Source: JAAZHK01 sp964536075 (GTDB taxonomy: Bacteria; Bacillota_I; Bacilli_A; RF39; UBA660). Taken from it: 39,592 bases of DNA. The translations under genes were made by a program, and so were the position numbers. A model generated the notes under the pieces. That model made no database searches and was not told the DNA's origin. It was given only the letters and a program-made list of their open reading frames with translations. Where the stretch lies: contig CAZHWO010000004.1 in the NCBI GenBank assembly GCA_964536075.1, positions 1-39,592 on the forward strand. The letters are read 5' to 3'. Positions 24,114-32,421 of the stretch are shown one piece after another (within the stretch, counting starts at the first letter, position 1; every line of letters begins with the position of its first letter).

Positions 24114-24144
24114 ATAAAAAATTATTAACTTTCATTAATAATTT
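24114..24144 (-). terminator. Terminator of the 24176-27656 operon
   Basis: Minus-strand hairpin AAATTATTAA-TGAAAG-TTAATAATTT (24144-24119) followed by T-rich sequence. It sits between the nucleotidyltransferase stop and the dinB promoter. The stem is all A-T, so strength is uncertain. Confidence 0.6.
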
Positions 24145-24175
24145 CTTCCATCTTTTATACTATTTAATTAATAAG

Positions 24176-25069
24176 CTATTGCCAAAGATTATAAGGATAT
24201 ATTTTATCCTCAATCATTTTATTAATCTGTTTAACTAGTTCCTCTTTATCTTCACGATAAGTTATTCCGTACCATCTAGCCGTTGTATTTAACACTTTTA
24301 CCTTAACCAATCCTTCGTTAATAGCTTGAAATACTATATCAGGAATTAACCATTCACATTTTTCTAAGTTGTCAATATTTTTGTTAAAGAAGTCGCCAAA
24401 ATTTTCTGCTAAATAATCAAACAAACGTGGATTAAAACCAAATAAATTCATCGAAACATAAGCATTTTCTTCTACCGTAAAACTAGCACTACCATCTAAC
24501 GGAGTAGCCGTAATAGTTCCTTGTTCATCAATAATGGAACTTTCCACTAATTTAACCAAATAGTTATCCTGAATAAAACAAACACCACGTTTAACGGATC
24601 CATTTTCTGTTAACGTATTTTTTACTTGGTATCCCACCATACAATACTCATCATTGGGCATATCTTTTAAATAATCAGCCATAGTTTTGAAAGCATCATA
24701 ACCATAAAAGTCATCAGCATTAACAATGGCAAAATTACTCTTCACTTTATCTTTACAAGAATATATCGCGTGAGCTGTCCCCCATGGTTTAACTCTTGCC
24801 TCGGGTATCTTAACAAAATCTGGAACATTATTAATATCCTGAAAAACATAATCAACAGCGATAACATTTTCAATTCGTTTACCAACAGTATTACGGAATA
24901 AATCATAGTTTTCTTCTTTAATAATGAAAACAACTTTATCAAATCCTGCCTTTTTGGCATCATAAATAGAGTAATCTAAAATAAACTCCCCATTCGGTCC
25001 AACTGGTTCAACCTGTTTAAGTCCTCCAAAACGACTACCCATACCAGCTGCCATTATAACTAAATCCAT
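24176..25069 (-). CDS. Sugar-phosphate nucleotidyltransferase family protein
   Basis: 297 aa. Its fold is that of enzymes that make NDP-sugars or CDP/NDP-alcohols from an NTP and a phosphorylated substrate. The N-terminal motif LVIMAAGMGSRFGGLKQ (residues 3-19) binds the nucleotide, and VNADDFYG (about 116-123) supplies the metal-binding Asp. The start is in the usual place with GGAGG upstream. Third gene of an operon after an acyl ligase and an E2-like acyltransferase, with a 9-nt gap. Neither sugar nor nucleotide can be read from the sequence. It is not clearly GalU, RfbA or GlmU. Confidence 0.8.
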   Translation of the reverse strand: MDLVIMAAGMGSRFGGLKQVEPVGPNGEFILDYSIYDAKKAGFDKVVFIIKEENYDLFRNTVGKRIENVIAVDYVFQDINNVPDFVKIPEARVKPWGTAHAIYSCKDKVKSNFAIVNADDFYGYDAFKTMADYLKDMPNDEYCMVGYQVKNTLTENGSVKRGVCFIQDNYLVKLVESSIIDEQGTITATPLDGSASFTVEENAYVSMNLFGFNPRLFDYLAENFGDFFNKNIDNLEKCEWLIPDIVFQAINEGLVKVKVLNTTARWYGITYREDKEELVKQINKMIEDKIYPYNLWQ

Positions 25070-25078
25070 ATTTTCCTC

Positions 25079-26815
25079 CTATTTATCTTCTAATTTATTA
25101 AATGCCACCTTACCTACTAAAGTTTTAGGCAAAGTATCACGATATTCATACTCATAAGGTAAGGAATATTTAGCAATAAACCTTTCACAATAAGCTTTAA
25201 TCTCTTTCTTTAATTTTTCATCCAGAGTAAACCCTGTCTTTAGAACAATATAAGCTTTTGGAACTTGAACCTTATAAGGATGTTCAAGTCCTACCACAAT
25301 GGATGTCTCAACAGCTGGATGCATATTAAGAACCTTTTCTATATATTGCGGATAAATATTATATCCCGAAGATACAATGATCCGTTTAATTCTTGACTTA
25401 AAGAAAACGATTCCACGATGATTAATATAACCAACATCACCTGTGTGTAACCAGATTTTTCCATCCGCATGCTTCTTTAAGGTATTAGCTGTTTCCTCTT
25501 TCTCATCTAAGTAGCCTTTCATTACTGTTGGTCCGTTAATGCATATCTCCCCATCATGATTAACTTTGACCTCTGACGTCGTACCAATCTTAACAATCTT
25601 ATATTCGGTATCGGGAAAAGGAAGACCAATACTACCTTCCTTATAATAAAAGCGTGGCGTTAAGCAACTAGCAGCTGTACACTCTGTTAATCCATACCCT
25701 ACTCTTACTTGAGCATCCGATCCATGGTTAGCTAGATATTCATTAAGGCTTTTTTTCAAAACTGGCGTTAAAATATCGCCTCCACTAATAACCGTTGTTA
25801 CCGAACTTAAATATTTCTTTTTCATTGGACGACTGTTTATTAAAGCTTCATACATGGTCGGAACTCCCGCTAAAAAAGCTGGCCGATATTTTTTAATTAA
25901 TTTAGCAAACTCTTTAGCTTTAAATTGCGGTATTAGAATACATTTCATACCAATATATAAAGGTGTATGAATACAAACACCTAATCCAAAACCATGAAAT
26001 ATTGGCATAATAGCTAAAACGGAATCTCCAGCTTTAGCCGGATCACACATTAAATGGCCCTGCATAGCTAAGGCATTAAAATTAAGGTTTGTTAAAACAA
26101 TCCCCTTAGGATCACCCGTTGTTCCTCCACTATATAAAATAACCGCTTCATCATTAGCTCCTTTGGAAGTCTTATATATTCCTTCAAACTTTTTTCCATT
26201 AGCGATAAATTTATCCCAAGTAATTGTCTTAGCTATATCAATATTAGGTTTAACTTTATAACCTCTAGTAACATAGTACAAAACACTCATAATAGTTTTC
26301 ATATCATCATTAACACTAGCAATAATAATTTTTTCCACCTTAGTCATTTTACTAGCCGCTAAGACCTTATCATAAGTAAGATCCAAAGCTAAAACAAAAC
26401 GACTGTCTGATTTATTAAGATAAAATTCTATTTCTTTCTCACTTGATAGTGGATGAATCATGTTTGAAACTGCTCCAACCATATTAATAGCATAAAACAT
26501 AATAATAGCTTCAGGTGTATTAGGCATACAAATAGTAATTCGGTCACCCTCTTGAACACCCAAAATCTTCAAAGCTTTAGCCGCTTCTTCAATTTTACTA
26601 TAAAATTTGGCATAATTAACTTGTCTATTATAATATTGATAAGCAATATAGCGCGGATATTTACTAACTGTTCTTTCGAGAAGTTCATACATTGAATATT
26701 CAGGATATTCTAAATGTTTGGGAATATTTCCATAGTAATCATTCCATGGGGTTTCTTCATGATTACCAAAAAAATGTTCAATTCTATCTTTTAAAAGATC
26801 GATCAATGATATCAT
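25079..26815 (-). CDS. AMP-forming acyl ligase (ANL superfamily, acyl-CoA synthetase-like)
   Basis: 578 aa. Activates a carboxylic acid with ATP to an acyl-adenylate and then usually transfers it to CoA or a carrier. Motifs: P-loop YSGGTTGDPKG at 228-238, YGLTE at 374-378, HTGD with D460, SRIKRIIVSSGYNIYP (474-489), and the C-terminal catalytic Lys569 in KTLVGKVAF. All catalytic residues look intact. There is no carrier domain or membrane segment. Its start lies 32 nt inside the preceding acyltransferase gene, so the two are translationally coupled. The acyl substrate is unknown; overall form is nearest to fatty-acyl-CoA ligases. Confidence 0.9.
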   Translation of the reverse strand: MISLIDLLKDRIEHFFGNHEETPWNDYYGNIPKHLEYPEYSMYELLERTVSKYPRYIAYQYYNRQVNYAKFYSKIEEAAKALKILGVQEGDRITICMPNTPEAIIMFYAINMVGAVSNMIHPLSSEKEIEFYLNKSDSRFVLALDLTYDKVLAASKMTKVEKIIIASVNDDMKTIMSVLYYVTRGYKVKPNIDIAKTITWDKFIANGKKFEGIYKTSKGANDEAVILYSGGTTGDPKGIVLTNLNFNALAMQGHLMCDPAKAGDSVLAIMPIFHGFGLGVCIHTPLYIGMKCILIPQFKAKEFAKLIKKYRPAFLAGVPTMYEALINSRPMKKKYLSSVTTVISGGDILTPVLKKSLNEYLANHGSDAQVRVGYGLTECTAASCLTPRFYYKEGSIGLPFPDTEYKIVKIGTTSEVKVNHDGEICINGPTVMKGYLDEKEETANTLKKHADGKIWLHTGDVGYINHRGIVFFKSRIKRIIVSSGYNIYPQYIEKVLNMHPAVETSIVVGLEHPYKVQVPKAYIVLKTGFTLDEKLKKEIKAYCERFIAKYSLPYEYEYRDTLPKTLVGKVAFNKLEDK

Positions 26816-27656
26816 TGGCTTTTCCCTCTAATAATTTTGGATTTTGTAAAATATACTCAAATAGCTGAACCGATCTTGCAAAGTAAACCCCATCGGCAAT
26901 TCTTTCATCAAGATTAACCCCAAAATCAACTATATCCCTGGCCACTATCTGACCATCTTCCATAACAACTGGTTCTTTATGAATTGTTCCAATTGTTAAC
27001 AAAGTTGAACTAGTTCCAAAATCTGTTAAATTGTGATATATTGATCCACAATTAATACTACCTAAATTGGAAATAATTAAAGTACTATGATAAATATCAT
27101 TAGTTATTAGTGAACTAGGTAATAAATCATATCTATCTAATAATTTAAATATACTCATAATTATTTTTACTAAAAAACCTGGTAATTTACCCACCAAATC
27201 AATTACATTATCAGTCTTATTATTACTATTACTTCTTATTTTTGATACTACCCCATTAAAAATATCAGCTACTCCTAAAAGATCAGTATCACCAGGTATC
27301 TTAACCGTTGATACACATTCTTTAGCCGCATCTTCAAATGCTACTTTCGCAACAAATCCTAACGAAACATCATTATGGTCATAATATTTACCATTTAAAA
27401 CAAACCGGTTTAATAATGGACGATTATAAACTACTTTGGCAATAGCCATTGAAAAAACATGAAAATAAGTAATTTTTTTATCTGGATATTTCTTTTTTAG
27501 TTTTTCCATATATTTAACCAAGTTAGTTACATCAATTTTTTGATTAATATAAACATCTGAATCACATCGTTTAGGTTTTAAATAAGGAAGCATAACGTGC
27601 ATTCCATCCAAACCTCTAACTCTCTTGCCATCTCTCCTATCACCAAATCTTTTCAT
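26784..27656 (-). CDS. Stand-alone E2-type (2-oxo acid dehydrogenase acyltransferase-like) protein with altered active site
   Basis: 290 aa matching only the catalytic domain of dihydrolipoamide acyltransferases and chloramphenicol acetyltransferase; no lipoyl or E1/E3-binding domain. Fold marks: FHVFSMAIAKVVYNRPLLNRF (read as FHVFSMAIAK and RPLLNRF), LIISNLGS, TIGTI and the C-terminal NLDERIADGVYFARS. In active enzymes that last motif is (D)HRxxDG. Here the general-base His is Glu251 while Asp255 and Gly256 remain. No genes for a dehydrogenase complex are nearby. First gene of an operon with an acyl ligase and a nucleotidyltransferase, which suggests acyl transfer from CoA to an unknown acceptor, or a non-catalytic role. 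Confidence 0.75.
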   Translation of the reverse strand: MKRFGDRRDGKRVRGLDGMHVMLPYLKPKRCDSDVYINQKIDVTNLVKYMEKLKKKYPDKKITYFHVFSMAIAKVVYNRPLLNRFVLNGKYYDHNDVSLGFVAKVAFEDAAKECVSTVKIPGDTDLLGVADIFNGVVSKIRSNSNNKTDNVIDLVGKLPGFLVKIIMSIFKLLDRYDLLPSSLITNDIYHSTLIISNLGSINCGSIYHNLTDFGTSSTLLTIGTIHKEPVVMEDGQIVARDIVDFGVNLDERIADGVYFARSVQLFEYILQNPKLLEGKANDIIDRSFKR

Positions 27657-27720
27657 AAAACACCTCTACCATCATCATAAGTATATATTAATTATATCTT
27701 TTTTAGTAATTACAAGCAAG

Positions 27721-27745
27721 AAAAAAAGATATTTATCTATCTTTT
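27721..27745 (-). terminator. Terminator after tRNA-Gln
   Basis: Minus-strand hairpin AAAAGATA-GATAAA-TATCTTTT followed by more T. It begins 6 nt after the encoded CCA end. Confidence 0.78.
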
Positions 27746-27751
27746 CATTAG

Positions 27752-27827
27752 TGGTTGCCACGGATGGATTCGAACCATCGTAATGTCGGAGTCAGAGTCC
27801 GATGCCTTACCACTTGGCTACGTGGCA
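27752..27827 (-). tRNA. tRNA-Gln (anticodon CUG)
   Basis: 76 nt including an encoded CCA. Acceptor TGCCACG pairs with CGTGGCA; D arm GCCAAGTGGTAAGGC; anticodon stem TCGGA/TCCGA with loop CTCTGAC, so positions 34-36 are CTG; T arm GATGG-TTCGAAT-CCATC. The body closely matches bacterial tRNA-Gln. CUG reads CAG only, so a UUG isoacceptor must exist elsewhere. A TATAAT at 27852-27847 is well placed to start it, though a -35 box is unclear. Confidence 0.92.
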
Positions 27828-27878
27828 ATATAAAGCCCACTAGTTAATTATATAAAATTTCTTAACAAAATAAAAGTC

Positions 27879-28790
27879 TTATTTAAAATAATCAATTAAA
27901 GGTATCGGTCCCTCTAATATATCCTTATCAATATAAAGAATACCACTTTTCTTTGTCTTAATACTCCATTTAATTAAAGAAATATTTCCTTTATCTATTT
28001 CTATCCCCGTAATACATCTGGGGAAAACACAACAACCAGTATTAAAATAATGTGGTTCTTTTTTACTAGGAAATACGGGGCGATGAGTATGACCAGATAT
28101 AATCATTTGGTTATTTTTATCTGACCAATCTATTATTCTCTTTTCAATTTTATTTTTTTTATGATAATTTTTAGCGGCACTTGTTGGATCTTCCAAACCA
28201 AAAAGCTCTAAATTACGCCATATATATCTTACTAAAAAGCGACTGATAAACCATAATTGGTAATTAAGAAAATCTACTTGATGACCGTGAGTTAAAAAAA
28301 TTTTATAGCCTCGTTCTTTATTTCTTAGTAATATCCCTTCATAAACTTTAATCCCATCAAAAAGGGGAATATTCTCTTTCTTTTCTTTATCATAATAGTT
28401 ATAGTATTTTTTTCGCATCAAATCACAATTCTTTTTGCACATATCATGATTACCATAGACTAGGTATAGGCGATTTAATCGATAAAATTTAGCCATTATC
28501 CAAAAGGCGTCCATATGCTCACGAATTATATCAGTAGGATTTTTATTTTCCCAAAGTTCATCTCCATCCCCTATTTCAATATAAGTATAGCCATTATCTA
28601 AATAATAATTAAGAGCGACAAAATAAACATTTTGATTCTTCGAAAAATCATCTGACCAAGTACCATCACTACGATGACAATCACTCATCAAAATAATCTT
28701 CGAATTATTATCAAAGGGTATCTCTTTTGCCGTTTTAAATACTTCTGATAACTTTTTTGATGCTTTTAACATTGACTTCCCATCTTTCAT
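27879..28790 (-). CDS. Metallophosphoesterase (calcineurin-like)
   Basis: 303 aa. Two-metal phosphoesterase fold with all motifs: SDCH (D37, H39), GDGDE (74-78), GNHD (113-116), LTHGHQVD, and GHTHRP near the C-terminus. FLVRYIWRNLELFG is mildly hydrophobic but there is no signal peptide. The group is broad (UDP-2,3-diacylglucosamine hydrolase-like, Ser/Thr phosphatase-like) and the substrate cannot be told. An alternative start is the Met at residue 7; the upstream ribosome site (GGCGAG) fits ATG 28790 slightly better. It diverges from the gene at 28924. Confidence 0.85.
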   Translation of the reverse strand: MKDGKSMLKASKKLSEVFKTAKEIPFDNNSKIILMSDCHRSDGTWSDDFSKNQNVYFVALNYYLDNGYTYIEIGDGDELWENKNPTDIIREHMDAFWIMAKFYRLNRLYLVYGNHDMCKKNCDLMRKKYYNYYDKEKKENIPLFDGIKVYEGILLRNKERGYKIFLTHGHQVDFLNYQLWFISRFLVRYIWRNLELFGLEDPTSAAKNYHKKNKIEKRIIDWSDKNNQMIISGHTHRPVFPSKKEPHYFNTGCCVFPRCITGIEIDKGNISLIKWSIKTKKSGILYIDKDILEGPIPLIDYFK

Positions 28791-28865
28791 TTAACTACTC
28801 GCCATATTTTATTCTTTAAATAAAAGTTGGAAACATTTTAAATAAAAAAATATTGAAAATGTATG

Positions 28866-28894
28866 TTGATAAAATTTCTTTGTTGTTGTAATAT
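28866..28894 (+). promoter_or_regulatory. Promoter of the exported-protein gene at 28924
   Basis: TTGATA (28866-28871), 17-nt spacer, TAATAT (28889-28894), followed by the ribosome site AAAGGA and GTG 28924. Confidence 0.65.
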
Positions 28895-28923
28895 ATAATT
28901 ATATAAAAGAAAGGAAAATAGGA

Positions 28924-29943
28924 GTGAAAAATAAAAAAATATTTATAGCATTATTTATATTGGCAATAATATTAATAGGAGTTTATTTTGGGCTGGATAC
29001 TTTTGTATTTACTGCTCAAAAAAGCATAGATAAATTTTTAGATAATGTAATTAAAGATCCTGCAAATACGGAAAGTTATAAAGGTACTAATTTTTCTGAT
29101 AGTGATATTATAGAATTCAATAAATATCATAAATATGATGGATATATTTTTAATACATCTTTATCGGATTATTCTTTTTTATCAAAAACAGCCAATAATG
29201 AATATATTTATAAATTAACATATAAAGACGGAACAACTGAAGAATATAAATTTAATGTGGAAAAAAAGGGTTTTAATAATTATTTAATTAATCTAGATAA
29301 TTTATATATAAATAATATAAAACTTTCAATTCCAGAACTTTTCAATAAATATTCTATAAATATAAAAGGATTGGATTATGATCTTAGTAATTATGCCAAA
29401 TCCGATGAAAATGGAATTATAACTATTACTATTCCAAAAGTAATAAAATTAGACAATAAATATACTGTGACAATTAGTAATGAAAGTATTGGTAAATTTA
29501 ATTTTGATATAGATTTAAATCAAAATACTACAGGAGAAATAGTTAGTTCTATATTAACTACTGAAAATGATGAGAATTTTCATAATTTAATAAACATTTC
29601 TTTAATTAAATACTATGACTCAGCTTTTAGTAAAGTTAGTGCCACAGAGTACTGCAAAACGGCAGGATGTGCTGATTCTCTTGAACAGTTTAGTAAAGAA
29701 TATGAAAAAGTATCTACTTATGCAGGAACTCGAAAAATTTCATCTGCTGATGTTTATGAAATTACAGATATAGGTTTTTCCAGTCAAGGTCTACTTGTAA
29801 CAATAAATGGATCTTTAACTGTAAAAGTTGATGGTCATGAATTTGGCTATAGTATGACAGAAACTAAACTGACATTTAAATTCATATCAGGTAATTTGTA
29901 TATTGTAGATTCAGTTAATTTACCTACAGAATTCAATTATTAA
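28924..29943 (+). CDS. Membrane-anchored extracytoplasmic protein of unknown function
   Basis: 339 aa starting at GTG 28924 (AAAGGA 8 nt upstream; no closer ATG in frame). Residues 6-24 are a single membrane helix (FIALFILAIILIGVYFG), not a lipobox. The rest is a long Asn/Asp/Lys-rich extracytoplasmic region with many strand-like stretches, and two Cys (YCKTAGCAD, about residues 243-248) that could form a disulfide. No enzyme motif is seen and I do not recognise a family. It is a single-gene unit with its own promoter and a strong terminator. Confidence 0.7.
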   Translation: MKNKKIFIALFILAIILIGVYFGLDTFVFTAQKSIDKFLDNVIKDPANTESYKGTNFSDSDIIEFNKYHKYDGYIFNTSLSDYSFLSKTANNEYIYKLTYKDGTTEEYKFNVEKKGFNNYLINLDNLYINNIKLSIPELFNKYSINIKGLDYDLSNYAKSDENGIITITIPKVIKLDNKYTVTISNESIGKFNFDIDLNQNTTGEIVSSILTTENDENFHNLINISLIKYYDSAFSKVSATEYCKTAGCADSLEQFSKEYEKVSTYAGTRKISSADVYEITDIGFSSQGLLVTINGSLTVKVDGHEFGYSMTETKLTFKFISGNLYIVDSVNLPTEFNY

Positions 29944-29965
29944 AAAGATTAAAATTTATTAATCA

Positions 29966-30003
29966 CAAAAATATCATCTGTTAAAACAGATGATATTTTT
30001 AAT
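29966..30003. terminator. Bidirectional terminator
   Basis: Long hairpin ATATCATCTGTT/AACAGATGATAT (29971-29996) flanked by A and T runs on both sides. It serves the plus gene ending at 29943 and the minus gene ending at 30026. Confidence 0.85.
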
Positions 30004-30025
30004 ATTTACCTATTAAGTCTTCATA

Positions 30026-30508
30026 TTAATTATCTAATTTTGATGCAATTAATTTTACTAATAATTTGGCATCAATAGTATTTGGAAAGGGTCTTATCTG
30101 ATCTTTCTCAATCAATTTTCTTCTAAACTCTTTAACTCGCCCAAAACGATCAAATAACATATTTCCACTTACTAATTCTTGAACTAATCGATTTTCTTTA
30201 TTATGGCCATAACTACCCGCACTCGTTGCACAAAAAATTTTCTTAGAACAATCATCTTCATGTCTATCTTGTATTGGCCAGTTATACTTAATAATCAGTT
30301 GCCGAAGATCTTCCCTAGCTTCACTACCTATTTTCTCTTGAAGTAATACCTTATACTCTATTGAATTATTATATATAACAACAATATTCATCATTTCATT
30401 ATTATGAACTGATGAATAAACCAAATAGATAGCTTCCACTATTTTATTTTGTTTAGCTATTTTTATAAAACTAGCGACGTCTTCAATATTACTATCAGTA
30501 AAAATAAT
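30026..30508 (-). CDS. Unknown protein, possibly with a non-standard ATT start
   Basis: The first standard start is GTG 30439 (137 aa), without a nearby ribosome site. The frame stays open upstream for 23 codons and reads plausibly (IFTDSNIEDVASFIKIAKQN), up to a strong GGGAGGG at 30520-30514 directly before ATA 30511, ATT 30508 and ATT 30505. I therefore suggest an ATT start at 30508 (160 aa). VEAIYLVYSS followed by MMNIVVIYNN suggests strand-turn-strand with a remote likeness to nucleotidyltransferases, but no catalytic motif is certain. It is 17 nt downstream of the ferritin-like gene and probably co-transcribed. Confidence 0.5.
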   Translation of the reverse strand: MIFTDSNIEDVASFIKIAKQNKIVEAIYLVYSSVHNNEMMNIVVIYNNSIEYKVLLQEKIGSEAREDLRQLIIKYNWPIQDRHEDDCSKKIFCATSAGSYGHNKENRLVQELVSGNMLFDRFGRVKEFRRKLIEKDQIRPFPNTIDAKLLVKLIASKLDN

Positions 30509-30525
30509 TATAGCCCTCCCTTATA

Positions 30526-31029
30526 TTAAGCACATGTTAAGGCATTAATCATATCCGTAAATATTCGCACATGAACCTGCTCATCTAAAACTATTCTTTC
30601 TAATACTTTTTGAATACAGGGATCATTTATCATTCTAATATGCATATTATATTTTTCAATGGCACGCATTTCGGCTGCCAAATCACTACGTAACTGATCT
30701 AATAAATTATTACCATAATCAACAAAACTACCATTCCAAAAAGTATTTTGAGAAAAGTATACTGGTTTTTCTCCTAATAATACTATTAATTCAGCTAAAA
30801 TTTCTAGATGCTGCATTTCGACAATCGCAATTTTTTCTAAAGTTTCTGCCATTTCTTTATTACAAAATTTATTATCAAAATAATGGTATAAATACTGGTT
30901 AATAGCGGTCATTTCACTAACTAACCCCGCATAATCATCTCTTAATAACAAAGCATACCCTTTGTTTGGACATGAAACTTTTATTTCTGGATAAGCTATA
31001 TTACTTGTATATTTGTTTTTTTCCCACAT
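30526..31029 (-). CDS. Ferritin-like di-metal protein
   Basis: 167 aa four-helix bundle with the full ferritin-like ligand pattern: E39 (helix 1), E71 and H74 in VEMQHLE (helix 2), E120 in AAEMRAIEKY (helix 3), and E150 with H153 in LDEQVHV (helix 4). This is the two-ExxH arrangement of rubrerythrin, bacterioferritin and manganese-catalase domains; no rubredoxin Cys4 domain is present. Possible roles are oxidase, peroxidase or metal storage. The start ATG 31029 follows AAAGGGTGAT. Possible promoter: TTAAGA, 17 nt, TATAAT. It is divergent from the repeat-protein operon at 31184. Confidence 0.82.
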   Translation of the reverse strand: MWEKNKYTSNIAYPEIKVSCPNKGYALLLRDDYAGLVSEMTAINQYLYHYFDNKFCNKEMAETLEKIAIVEMQHLEILAELIVLLGEKPVYFSQNTFWNGSFVDYGNNLLDQLRSDLAAEMRAIEKYNMHIRMINDPCIQKVLERIVLDEQVHVRIFTDMINALTCA

Positions 31030-31183
31030 ATTTTAATCACCCTTTACCTACTAAAGAATATTATATTGGAAGATTTTTTATGTCTTAAATTAACAAATAT
31101 CACTTTTCGTAGTTTATTGAAATGATGAATTATCTTGCAATTCATATAATACATTGAAATATTTTTCAAAGGAGGTGCAAAAA

Positions 31184-32053
31184 ATGGCAGTTATTAATGA
31201 TGAATATCTCTTAAAAGCCTCGTCTCCTGTAACTGTATCAGGTGATGAAAAAGAAGTGGAGCTTGAGCTTACAGAAAACAATTTAGCATCTAATGGTACG
31301 GTTACTGGTACTGTTTATGATACCACCATTTTAATTGGTCCTAAAATAGCTGGTGCTACAGTTAAAATCTTTGACACTAGTGGTCATCCACTTATGCATA
31401 CACGAACCAATACTAACGGGCAATATACATTTTCTAATGTTCCATCTGGTAGCTATTTAATTAGTGCGGTAAAAGATGGTTTCATTATGGCCGTTTCCAT
31501 TACAATTGTTGTTACTAGTCTTTTACCCGTTATTCAAGACATCGTCTTACTACATGATGCCAATAAAAATCAAGGTGTCATCTATGGGACTATAAAAAAT
31601 AGTGATACATTATTACCAATTAAAGATGTTGATGTGCTACTTTATAAAGAAGTTGAGGGCGTTCAAAATAAAATTGCTGCAACTAAAACAATTGATGATG
31701 GTGAATATGTTATCGAAGACCTAGATCCAGATACATATGATATTTTATTTAGTAAAAACGGATTTTTCTCAAGTGATTCTATCAGTGTCAATGTTACGGC
31801 TGGGACAAACATACTTGAATCGGTTCAATTAGATCCAAATCCAGATGCAAACACCGGCACTATTAATGGGATAATTAAAAATACCCTAGGAATAGTAATA
31901 CCCAATGCTTTTGTTGGCTTATATACTGTTGTAGATGGTGAACCAGAAACCCTTATAGCTACAACTTATACTAATCTATCTGGTATATACATGTTTGGAG
32001 GCGTTGTTGCTGGTGAATATATAGTTAAAGCTAAACTTTCAGAATTAATATAA
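31184..32053 (+). CDS. Protein with three carboxypeptidase-regulatory-like (beta-sandwich) repeats
   Basis: 289 aa from ATG 31184, which has a perfect AAAGGAGG 8 nt upstream; an in-frame ATG at 31154 lacks one. After an N-terminal segment (about 1-38) come three repeats beginning GTVTGTVYD, GVIYGTIKN and GTINGIIKN. Each has the ...G.Y.F..v..G.Y.i... pattern of CarboxypepD_reg/SpaA-like domains (GQYTFSNVPSGSYLISA, GEYVIEDLDPDTYDILF, GIYMFGGVVAGEYIVKA). There is no signal peptide, LPXTG or membrane helix, although this fold is usually extracellular. It overlaps the next gene by 1 nt. Structural or binding role likely; partner unknown. Confidence 0.75.
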   Translation: MAVINDEYLLKASSPVTVSGDEKEVELELTENNLASNGTVTGTVYDTTILIGPKIAGATVKIFDTSGHPLMHTRTNTNGQYTFSNVPSGSYLISAVKDGFIMAVSITIVVTSLLPVIQDIVLLHDANKNQGVIYGTIKNSDTLLPIKDVDVLLYKEVEGVQNKIAATKTIDDGEYVIEDLDPDTYDILFSKNGFFSSDSISVNVTAGTNILESVQLDPNPDANTGTINGIIKNTLGIVIPNAFVGLYTVVDGEPETLIATTYTNLSGIYMFGGVVAGEYIVKAKLSELI

Positions 32054-32379
32054 TGAATAATTTATCGGCCCGAAGTAAACCTTTCATTTTAAAAGAAAGG
32101 GCAGAAAAAGAAATCAATTTGATATTAAGAGAAAGAAAAAAAGCTACTTTAACCGGCTGTTTAATTGGTTGTAAATGTCACTGCATATATAATGCTACCA
32201 TTATTTTATATGATTGTATAAGTAAAAAAGTCATCATGACTAAAACTAATAATCAAGGCTTTTTTCAATTCAAGAACATTCCTTATAGTAGATATATAAT
32301 TAATATCCCTGAATTTTGTGTAAAACGCGATGTCTGTGTTTGCGAAAAAGTTGTATTTACGTGTATCATTGTTAATTAA
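32053..32379 (+). CDS. Cys-rich protein with one carboxypeptidase-regulatory-like domain
   Basis: 108 aa. The ATG overlaps the previous stop (TAATG), so it is translationally coupled. After a basic N-terminus the domain starts ATLTGCLIGCKCHC and continues YNATIILYD ... NNQGFFQFKNIPYSRYIINI, the same beta-sandwich pattern as the upstream repeats. It holds nine Cys: four close together (GCLIGCKCHC) and five further on, including CVKRDVCVCEK. That suggests disulfides or metal binding. No signal peptide. Function unknown. Confidence 0.7.
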   Translation: MNNLSARSKPFILKERAEKEINLILRERKKATLTGCLIGCKCHCIYNATIILYDCISKKVIMTKTNNQGFFQFKNIPYSRYIINIPEFCVKRDVCVCEKVVFTCIIVN

Positions 32380-32381
32380 AT

Positions 32382-32411
32382 AAAAAATCATGTTTTAAAA
32401 CATGATTTTTT
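32382..32411. terminator. Bidirectional terminator (perfect palindrome)
   Basis: 30-nt perfect inverted repeat: arms of 15 nt, AAAAAATCATGTTTT and its complement, meeting at 32396/32397. It lies between two convergent genes and supplies a T run to both strands. Confidence 0.85.
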
Positions 32412-32421
32412 GTGATAAAAT

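Noticed and set aside
32382..32411. 30-nt perfect palindrome as an operator or integration site
   Set aside because: Its place between two convergent genes and the T runs on both strands explain it as a bidirectional terminator.
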